Source: Chrysemys picta bellii
Lineage: Eukaryota > Chordata > Testudines > Emydidae
Direction of reading: 5' to 3'
Length of the DNA stretch: 64,000 bases
NCBI RefSeq assembly: GCF_011386835.1
Contig: NC_088795.1
Location: 12,257,441-12,321,440, forward strand
Below the pieces are notes generated by a model. The model did no database searches. It had not been told where the DNA came from and saw only the letters and a program-made list of their open reading frames with translations. A program made the position numbers and the translations under genes. Numbering within the stretch: the first letter of the stretch is position 1; the number at the start of each line of letters is the position of its first letter. Positions 61,501 to 64,000 of the stretch are shown here, piece by piece.

Positions 61501-62459
61501 GAGAAAGATTAATTCAGATTGGAAAAGTAATCTCTTAAATTTATCTAAAAGTTTAAAATAAGTTATCCTGGGGTGGCTTGTGGGAAGGACCAAAAACTGG
61601 AGTGACTTCCACTTGATTACCCTTAATCATCTGTCTTTCCAGAGCAGGCAAATATTGCGTATTGCCATAAAGTACCATACAAAGAGTTGAGAAGCCATAA
61701 GCATTTTTCCCGCTGTGGTTTCCCCTAGTTTCTGATTTCTGAGGGAAAGCATGCAAATAATTTATTCAAAAACATTTAAAGTGTAAAAAATTACTTCACT
61801 GAACTCCAACACCACTCTCATGCCTAATATGAATATAATATGAAAATACACCTCTACCCCGATAGGACACAACCCAATAGAACATGAATTCGGATATAAC
61901 CCAATAAAGCAGCGGCTGGAGCACTGGGCCCTTTAAATCACCACTGGGGAAGCCGGTCCAGTCCAGCACGGTGTACCGGCTCTTGCCGGTACACCGTACC
62001 GGACCAAATCCGATATAACGTGGTCTCACCTATAAGGCGGTGAGATTTTTTGGCTCCCGAGGACTGCGTTATATCGGGGTAGAGGTGTAGTTCTTCGTTT
62101 GTTTGCCTCTTGACTACATTCCTGCAGTATGACAATACAATATTGTCCACAGTATGTAAATTAGGGGTATTCAAAAAGGGAAATGACACAAAATGAAACC
62201 AAGATATTGGTCATTTTGAACAAGAACAAATTTCATGCTTAATATGCAGACATTTGTTCTTACTCATCACATACCTACAGCAGCAGCTGCCTTCATCTTA
62301 TTTCTTACATATGTATGACTGGCTGGGTTGTCTCCTACTAAAATGACAGTGAGATGAGGTCTCTTGTTCCCAAGGGACATCCATGATTCTACATCCCTCT
62401 GGACTTCTTTATAGACTTGTTTAGCAAGCTGAGTCCCTGAGATAATGGTTGCTTCATCA
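22396..62459 (-). CDS. MTHFD2L: MTHFD2L, mitochondrial methylenetetrahydrofolate dehydrogenase/cyclohydrolase (seven exons, first exon missing)
   Basis: The bifunctional mitochondrial folate enzyme oxidises 5,10-methylene-THF to methenyl-THF and hydrolyses it to 10-formyl-THF in one-carbon metabolism. Exons at 62275-62459, 58694-58816, 51640-51792, 50175-50282, 36261-36353, 31354-31479 and 22396-22508 join in phase to 901 bp, about 299 residues. Visible family marks are SHTYVRNK with the catalytic Tyr and Lys, [15 protein letters not shown], the GRSKNVGMP signature, and PGGVGPMT near the C-terminus. Wording such as [14 protein letters not shown] and ICSE.ILKPKD, together with the EPGN neighbour, favours MTHFD2L over the paralogue MTHFD2. 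No frameshift or stop interrupts it. The N-terminal targeting exon is not in the window. The gene spans over 40 kb, and its introns are packed with repeats. Confidence 0.95.
22800..23060. mobile_element. Three-hairpin MITE, copy B
   Basis: The ends are GGCCTGGTCTACGCTGG and CAAGTGTAGACATG. It carries hairpins AACTTCAGCTACG...CGTAGCTGAAGT and TCGATTTATCGCG...CGCGATAAATCGA, in reverse order to copy A. Confidence 0.75.
23065..26520. other. MTHFD2L last intron, unannotated
   Basis: Mostly AT-rich unique-looking sequence. Short relics near 24275-24350 and 26050-26110 carry the CCCATTGA/TAATGGAG dyads of an old dispersed repeat. No extra exon was needed or seen. Confidence 0.4.
26529..26817. mobile_element. 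MITE-like element starting GGGTATGTCTACAC
   Basis: The left end GGGTATGTCTACACAAGG is shared with the Harbinger-like families. TTA flanks both sides (26526-26528, 26818-26820). The interior has inverted TATACTGGCAAAACTGAGCT and CAGAAGCTCAGTTTTGCCAG segments. The right end is diverged. Confidence 0.5.
26971..27042 (+). repeat. Unnamed 72-bp repeat, copy 1
   Basis: It matches 33601-33672 at 69 of 72 positions without gaps. Both copies share AGGGGAGAAAGGGACTGCTG and end in TATATTGTATATAGATG. No TIR was seen. Confidence 0.7.
27505..27684 (+). repeat. tRNA-derived turtle SINE with CR1-like tail
   Basis: The pol III A box TAGCTCAGTGGG (27507-27518) and B box GAGTTCAATCC (27550-27560) are followed by a linker. 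The 3' part GGACTAGATGACCTCCTGAG is nearly identical to the CR1 3' UTR. This is the layout of the tortoise pol III SINE, which borrows CR1 machinery. Confidence 0.85.
27722..27828. repeat. Palindromic repeat, arms about 45 bp
   Basis: GGTTTTCAAAAGCACCTAAG and GGAGCACAAGT on the left face ACTTGTGCTCTTAAG and CAGGTGATTTTGAAAATC on the right, around a short centre TCACTGACAGTCAGTGGA. Confidence 0.65.
27830..29310. other. MTHFD2L intron, unannotated
   Basis: AT-rich DNA with a poly(A) run near 28724-28738. No feature was recognised. Confidence 0.4.
29312..29510. mobile_element. PLE tail, inverted two-arm copy
   Basis: The left arm is inverted (TTTCAGAGTGGTAGCTGTGT ... CATAAGCTTTCATGG) and the right arm direct (AGCCCACGAAAGCTTATGCC ... 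TAAGGTGCTACAAG). The CTGATGA box is lost where the arms meet. Confidence 0.75.
29865..30056 (-). repeat. tRNA-derived turtle SINE with CR1-like tail
   Basis: Same family as 10024-10206 and in the same orientation. The minus strand starts GGGATAGCTCAGTGGTTTGA and has the B box GAGTTCAATCC. Confidence 0.8.
30701..31011. mobile_element. Three-hairpin MITE, copy C
   Basis: The ends are GGCCTGGTCTACACTGG and AGTGAAGACATATCC, with TAA on the left and TTA on the right. It has the GGGATCGATTTATCGC/GCGATAAATCGATCCC hairpin and the CAGCTA...TAGCTGAAGT hairpin. Confidence 0.75.
31354..31479 (-). CDS. MTHFD2L: MTHFD2L exon 7 equivalent
   Basis: The 126-bp exon has a GATTTCAG acceptor and a GTAAGA donor. 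Its 41 codons run from [20 protein letters not shown] to LVGDVDFE, the conserved core before the C-terminal signature. Confidence 0.96.
31865..32400 (+). pseudogene. L2-like LINE reverse transcriptase relic
   Basis: With frame changes the plus strand reads [11 protein letters not shown], then [16 protein letters not shown]. The YADD catalytic motif and W-M-x-N-x-L-x-L-N pattern are typical of L2-type reverse transcriptases. It is much decayed. Confidence 0.65.
32401..34765. other. MTHFD2L intron, mostly unannotated
   Basis: Apart from the 72-bp repeat and a dispersed GTCAATGGGAGCAGG relic near 32780, nothing was recognised. Confidence 0.4.
33601..33672 (+). repeat. Unnamed 72-bp repeat, copy 2
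   Basis: Partner of 26971-27042, with three substitutions. The boundaries are sharp on both sides. Confidence 0.7.
34769..34987. mobile_element. hAT-like MITE
   Basis: The TIRs are CAGGGGTTCTCAAACTGGGG and CGTTTGAGAATCACTG. The 8-bp direct repeats are CTCTAACA (34761-34768) and TTCTAACA (34988-34995). Confidence 0.82.
36261..36353 (-). CDS. MTHFD2L: MTHFD2L exon 6 equivalent
   Basis: The 93-bp exon runs from ATTACAG acceptor to GTAACA donor. It encodes [17 protein letters not shown] and then the hydrophobic strand LADIIIVAA of the Rossmann domain. No ORF of 60 codons exists here because the exon is short; it was found by extending the gene model. Confidence 0.94.
36354..40540. other. MTHFD2L intron with several ORFs of unknown meaning
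   Basis: Plus-strand ORFs of 147 codons (37043-37486), 163 codons (37483-37974) and 166 codons (37902-38402) nearly abut. No domain, family motif or shared repeat was recognised. They overlap ORFs in other frames and are probably chance openings. Confidence 0.35.
40558..40887. mobile_element. hAT-like non-autonomous element
   Basis: The TIRs are CAGCGGTTCTCAAACTGTGG and GGAGTTTGAGAACCCCTG. The flanks TTCTAGAG and TTCATGAG match at 6 of 8. The interior has GC-rich CCCGAGCCCCACCGCCCAG and its inverted partner. Confidence 0.8.
40896..42300. other. MTHFD2L intron, unannotated
   Basis: A 127-codon plus-strand ORF (41304-41687) starts in an A-run and has no recognised domain. No other feature was seen. 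Confidence 0.4.
42303..42475. repeat. Near-perfect palindrome, 80-bp arms, 13-nt loop
   Basis: The left arm 42303-42382 and right arm 42396-42475 are reverse complements with only a few differences. The loop is GTAAGTATAACAG. The outer ends are near TA dinucleotides, as in a Tc1/mariner-type MITE, but no known TIR was recognised. Transcription would give a long hairpin RNA. Confidence 0.85.
42485..44520. other. MTHFD2L intron, unannotated
   Basis: Mixed AT-rich DNA. A diverged stretch near 43380-43960 gives LINE-like echoes (for example AGAGGCTTCATCCTTGAC), but not enough to name a family. Confidence 0.35.
44524..46550 (-). mobile_element. CR1 LINE, 5'-truncated, about 2 kb
   Basis: The element runs on the minus strand from near 46550 to its 3' end with ATTCTATGAT repeats at 44524. 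Broken ORF pieces (46422-46225, 46153-45968, 45847-45548, 45521-44610) carry [36 protein letters not shown] and [13 protein letters not shown] is the reverse transcriptase catalytic box. The endonuclease domain is absent. Confidence 0.92.
44610..45521 (-). pseudogene. CR1 reverse transcriptase C-terminal ORF remnant
   Basis: A 303-codon open segment begins before the FADDTK catalytic motif, continues through the thumb and C-terminal domain ([40 protein letters not shown]) and ends LDKALSGM. It is the best-preserved part of this CR1. Stops and frame changes upstream show that it is dead. It would copy CR1 RNA, and tRNA-SINEs with the same tail, if intact. Confidence 0.88.
46560..49150. other. 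MTHFD2L intron, unannotated
   Basis: No repeat was named except a TTAAGCA/GTCAATGGAA relic near 48655-48745. No exon. Confidence 0.4.
49157..49422 (-). repeat. CR1 LINE 3' fragment
   Basis: Minus-strand reading contains [20 protein letters not shown] and [14 protein letters not shown], then the CR1 3' UTR and ATTCTATGGTTCTATGA end. Confidence 0.9.
50175..50282 (-). CDS. MTHFD2L: MTHFD2L exon 5 equivalent (nucleotide-binding signature)
   Basis: The 108-bp exon encodes [20 protein letters not shown] and then a helix ending [14 protein letters not shown] is the dinucleotide-binding signature of the THF dehydrogenase family. The acceptor is CCCTGTAAG, a less common AAG type, and the donor is GTATGT. 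Confidence 0.95.
51470..51545. repeat. AT-rich GATTTAAATCA dyad repeat
   Basis: TTATTTAAATCAAGC, TATTTAAATCGCTTTGATTT and AAATCAATCCATCCTGC form overlapping dyads, a diverged dispersed repeat just beside MTHFD2L exon 4. Confidence 0.45.
51640..51792 (-). CDS. MTHFD2L: MTHFD2L exon 4 equivalent
   Basis: The 153-bp exon has a TTTTCCAG acceptor and a GTAGGA donor. It begins HIDERTVCN, contains [16 protein letters not shown] (the folate-binding DVDGF motif) and ends VWEIIKRT. It is phase 1 at both ends and matches the flanking exons. Confidence 0.96.
52272..52558. mobile_element. Three-hairpin MITE, copy D
   Basis: The ends are GGGTATGTCTACATTACCC and AGTGTAGACCAGGGC, with TTA on both sides (52269-52271, 52559-52561). 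The three dyads of the family are all present. Confidence 0.82.
52562..52793. mobile_element. Harbinger-like MITE abutting copy D
   Basis: The ends are GGATATGTACACAACC and AGTGTAGACAATGCC. TTA at 52559-52561 is shared with copy D, and TTA recurs at 52794-52796. The interior has GGCATAAGTTACACTG and TTAATTATGTCAATGG, as in the 20327 family. Confidence 0.75.
53275..53400 (-). repeat. MIR-like SINE
   Basis: The plus strand reads CCCATTTTACAGATGGGGCA, then CTAAGGCACAGAGAGGTG and CCAAGGTCAAAGAGCAAG, which is the MIR core in reverse orientation. Confidence 0.75.
53440..54600. repeat. Old LINE-like repeat (L3/CR1 type?) split by a MITE
   Basis: The segments CTAGGCACTGTACACATG, AAGAGCTCACAATCTAAGTG, GGTTGCCGTAGTCAAGTTGG and GAGAGTTTTAGCTGTGTTGA are in the order of an ancient amniote repeat. 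It resumes after 54452 with AAGAAGCAGCAAGATTTAAA. The family name is uncertain. Confidence 0.5.
54151..54449. mobile_element. Harbinger-like MITE with GAGCTAGCGGTGTGATAC ends
   Basis: The left CGGTATGCCTACATTGTGAG and right GCTCGTAGTGTAGACATATC form TIRs over about 35 bp. TTA flanks both sides (54148-54150, 54450-54452). Confidence 0.8.
54616..54828. mobile_element. Harbinger-like MITE, CCGACAAAAG family
   Basis: It shares TCGGCATAATTAAACCACCC, GCTAGGTCAGCGGAAGAG and ACCGACAAAAGTTTTGTTGA with the copy at 20327. The right end is AATGTAGACATAGCCC followed by TAA. The left boundary is less sure. Confidence 0.7.
55455..55550 (-). repeat. CR1/SINE 3' tail fragment
   Basis: ATAGATTCATAGATTATAGG and then GAAGGGACCTCGAGAGGTCA and TCGAGTCCAGTCCCCTGCC, the conserved 3' end shared by CR1 and the tRNA SINEs. 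Confidence 0.75.
56076..56100. repeat. (AAAT)n microsatellite
   Basis: Six tandem AAAT units. Confidence 0.9.
56655..56820 (-). repeat. CR1 3' end inserted in another CR1
   Basis: AATCACAGAATCATAGAAGA, TCATCTAGTCCAACCTCCTG and ACAAAG-type CR1 3' UTR on the minus strand. It lies inside the plus-strand CR1 and so is younger. Confidence 0.8.
56891..57595. mobile_element. hAT-like element, 705 bp
   Basis: The TIRs are TAGGGTCCTACCAAATTCGC and ACGAATTTGGTAGGGCCCTA. The flanking 8-mers CATGCGAA (56883-56890) and CATATGAA (57596-57603) match at 6 of 8 and lie in continuous CR1 sequence, which proves the insertion. The GC-rich middle (57060-57420) holds CTGCTGCTGG repeats. Confidence 0.82.
58694..58816 (-). 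CDS. MTHFD2L: MTHFD2L exon 3 equivalent
   Basis: The 123-bp exon lies between a TTTATCAG acceptor and a GTAAGT donor. Its 40 codons start [18 protein letters not shown] and end GILVQLPLP. The Gln-Leu-Pro-Leu motif closes the first family signature and lines the substrate pocket. The phase-1 end joins the next exon to give Asp-His. Confidence 0.96.
58817..60586. other. MTHFD2L intron, unannotated
   Basis: AT-rich DNA with no recognised repeat or extra exon. Confidence 0.4.
60595..60808. mobile_element. hAT-like MITE with perfect target duplication
   Basis: The TIRs are CAGGGCCAGCTCCAGGGTTT and AGGCTGGTGCCGGCCCTG. The direct repeats CTTAGAAC (60587-60594, 60809-60816) are identical. Inside are an A-run and inverted GCAATTCGGCGGGAGGTCC/GCCGAATTGC segments. 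Confidence 0.88.
61017..61150 (-). mobile_element. PLE 3' tail with intact hammerhead-like core
   Basis: The minus strand runs ATGCATCTGATGAAGTGGGC, through the hairpin to CGAAAGCTTATGCTC, AAATTTGTTAGTCTCTAAGG and AACATGGCTGCTACTCTGA. This copy keeps the full CTGATGA and GAAA boxes (61139-61102). Confidence 0.85.
61849..62087. mobile_element. Tc1/mariner-like MITE
   Basis: The TIRs are CACCTCTACCCCGATAGG and TATCGGGGTAGAGGTG, flanked by TA (61847-61848, 62088-62089). Near the centre is a palindrome CGGTGTACCGG-CTCTT-CCGGTACACCG. Confidence 0.82.
62275..62459 (-). CDS. MTHFD2L: MTHFD2L exon 2 equivalent (N-terminal catalytic domain)
   Basis: The 185-bp exon has a TTTTTATAG acceptor and a GTATGT donor. 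It encodes 61 whole codons beginning [14 protein letters not shown] and including [13 protein letters not shown], with the Tyr and Lys that form the dehydrogenase/cyclohydrolase active site in this family. It starts one base before a codon boundary, so at least one more coding exon lies upstream. Confidence 0.96.
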
Positions 62460-62883
62460 CTATAAAAACAAAGATACAAATTCAAGCGTTAAAAACCTAC
62501 CATCTTAAGTAAAAAATTTCACAATCAAAATACCTAAAATACTCAGATCTCCTGTATTATATATTTACAAATGTTGAGGCCAATGGAGATCGACCTGTTG
62601 TTTGAATGATGAATAAATGATAGTATGAAGTTCAAGTGTGGCATGCCAGCTGCTTTCTAAACGATAAAGAAGTGGAAGGTCCTGCGTCCAGAGAACCCCC
62701 ACACATTCCAAAGAGCAGCTCAGACACCTGTGTGGCACTGTTGCCCCAATTTCCTCAGACACACAGCTGGCATCATGTTAATGCCCAGAAGCCCATGGAT
62801 TGGGGGCAGAGTCTGGGGATAAAGTCCAAGGGAATCCGATTGGAGATATCCGCCCTTAAAACCTTCTTGTAGCTCTTCCCCCG

Positions 62884-62908
62884 CCACACACACACACACA
62901 CACACACA
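62884..62908. repeat. (CA)n microsatellite
   Basis: About 12 CA repeats. Confidence 0.95.
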
Positions 62909-63076
62909 AAGTAGGGGATACTGCTGCCCCACACTTAGTTCAAGGCTATAATTGTCCTGTTATTTACAATATAATCCCTTTGATCATATCTAGGTGGTGC
63001 CATTTCTTTGCTTTCCCAGGGCCTAGTTGAGATAAGGCGTTTGGTGAGAACAAGCTGATGGAAGTTCAGTCTAGAT

Positions 63077-63374
63077 CAGGGATCGGCAACCTTTGCTCCG
63101 CGGCCCGCCAGGGTAAGCCCCCTGGCGAGCCAGGATGGCTTGTTTACCTGCAGCGTCCACAGGTTCAGCCGACCGTGGCTCCCACTGGCCACGGTTCGCC
63201 GCTCCAGACGCATGGGACTCCCTCGGCCCGCACCGCTTCCCGCAGCCCCCATTGGCCTGGAGCAACGAACCGCGGCAGGTAAACCAATCTGCAGACGCGG
63301 CAGGTAAACAAACCAGCCCAGCCCGCCAGGGGGCTTACCCTGGCAGGCCACATGCCAAAGGTTGTCGAACTCTG
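63077..63374. mobile_element. hAT-like GC-rich element
   Basis: The TIRs are CAGGGATCGGCAACCTTTG and CAAAGGTTGTCGAACTCTG. The direct repeats are GTCTAGAT (63069-63076) and ATCTAGAT (63375-63382). It contains inverted CGCCAGGGTAAGCCCCCTGG and CAGGGGGCTTACCCTGGC arms. It is not a CpG-island first exon of MTHFD2L. Confidence 0.85.
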
Positions 63375-63607
63375 ATCTAGATAAAAGTGGGGATCTTATT
63401 TCATAGGGTGAAGCAACTCAAGGAACTGAAATCCGACAGGGGTTGGGAATGCTCTACTTACAAGAACAATTAGTTCACCAGTTTCTCCAAATTTATAAAG
63501 GTAAACATTGTTGATGCAAGATGAGAAGAATTTTAAAAAATAAAAAATAAAGCTAGGTCACAGAGCAGTTGGAGTAGATAATTCTAAAGTCTCTCCTAAA
63601 CAGGTAA

Positions 63608-64000
63608 GGCCTTGTCTACACTACAAAGTTTTGTCGACAAAAGTGATGTCAACACTCAAAAATTGACATAATAAAAATAGGAAAGTCATGTTCACACTCG
63701 CTCCCTCTGTCGGCAGAGCACGTCCACAGTGGGGGCACTATCATCGACACGGTGAGCAATGCATTGTGGGTACCTATCCTACAGTCCAGCTCAACACTTT
63801 CTGTTGCTAGGTGTTGTGGGATGGCAGAGCGGATTGCGGCACATCTTGGGACTGGGCTCAATGTCCCATGGTGCATTGCTTTCTGTCCCAGCACTTCATG
63901 GGCTTCCAGCTTTCTTTCACAGCATTTTTGCAATGGCCCTTCTTTGCTGTGCACCCTGGCATCTTTGTGAGAAGGGATGGATCCCGTCCTGCTCTCCTAT
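63608..64000. mobile_element. Harbinger-like element, cut by the window end
   Basis: The left end GGCCTTGTCTACACTACAAA with preceding TAA is followed by GTTTTGTCGACAAAAGTG and GCATTGTGGGTACCTATCC. It continues past 64000, so it could be a longer element. Confidence 0.6.

Noticed and set aside
1..64000. Endogenous retrovirus with gag, pol or env
   Set aside because: All reverse transcriptase fragments seen are CR1 or L2 type, and the nuclease is PLE-type. No LTR pair or retroviral protease/integrase motif was found.

Overview
This is a vertebrate nuclear window, most likely from a turtle. The case for a turtle rests on the repeats: tRNA-derived SINEs whose 3' tail resembles CR1 (the tortoise pol III SINE type), several CR1 LINE fragments, MIR and L2 relics, Penelope-like element (PLE) tails, and many small hAT and PIF/Harbinger-like elements. 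The coding content is two split genes, both on the minus strand. No prokaryotic or organellar genes, CRISPR arrays or true tRNA/rRNA genes were seen.

Gene 1 is EPGN (epigen, an EGFR ligand) at 9062-18576. All five coding exons could be placed with matching splice phases. They give a 143-residue precursor with a hydrophobic leader, one six-cysteine EGF domain, a transmembrane helix and a short cytoplasmic tail. An inverted CCAAT box and a TATA box lie upstream at about 18665-18703, and a poly(A) signal lies at 8838-8843.

Gene 2 is MTHFD2L (mitochondrial methylenetetrahydrofolate dehydrogenase/cyclohydrolase 2-like) at 22396-62459. Seven in-phase coding exons cover the whole catalytic region and the stop codon. 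The first exon, which carries the mitochondrial targeting peptide, is not found and probably lies beyond 64000. The order MTHFD2L then EPGN in one direction matches the arrangement known from mammals, where EREG, AREG and BTC follow. Those genes would be expected beyond the left edge.

The rest is intron, intergenic DNA and layered repeats. Positions 1-9000 hold MIR-like SINEs, a PLE with a GIY-YIG endonuclease remnant (2765-4050), CR1 pieces and a hAT element. Positions 9000-18700 are EPGN, with its largest intron filled by mobile elements. Positions 18700-22400 are intergenic. Positions 22400-62460 are MTHFD2L, whose introns hold a 2-kb CR1, a near-perfect 80-bp-arm palindrome (42303-42475), a pair of abutting Harbinger-like MITEs (52272-52793) and a three-layer nested repeat (56345-57995). 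Positions 62500-64000 hold more DNA transposons.

The most unusual signal is in the PLE tails. They carry a hairpin flanked by CTGATGA-like and GAAA boxes, which resembles a hammerhead-ribozyme core, and in several copies the element is inverted at or near that hairpin.
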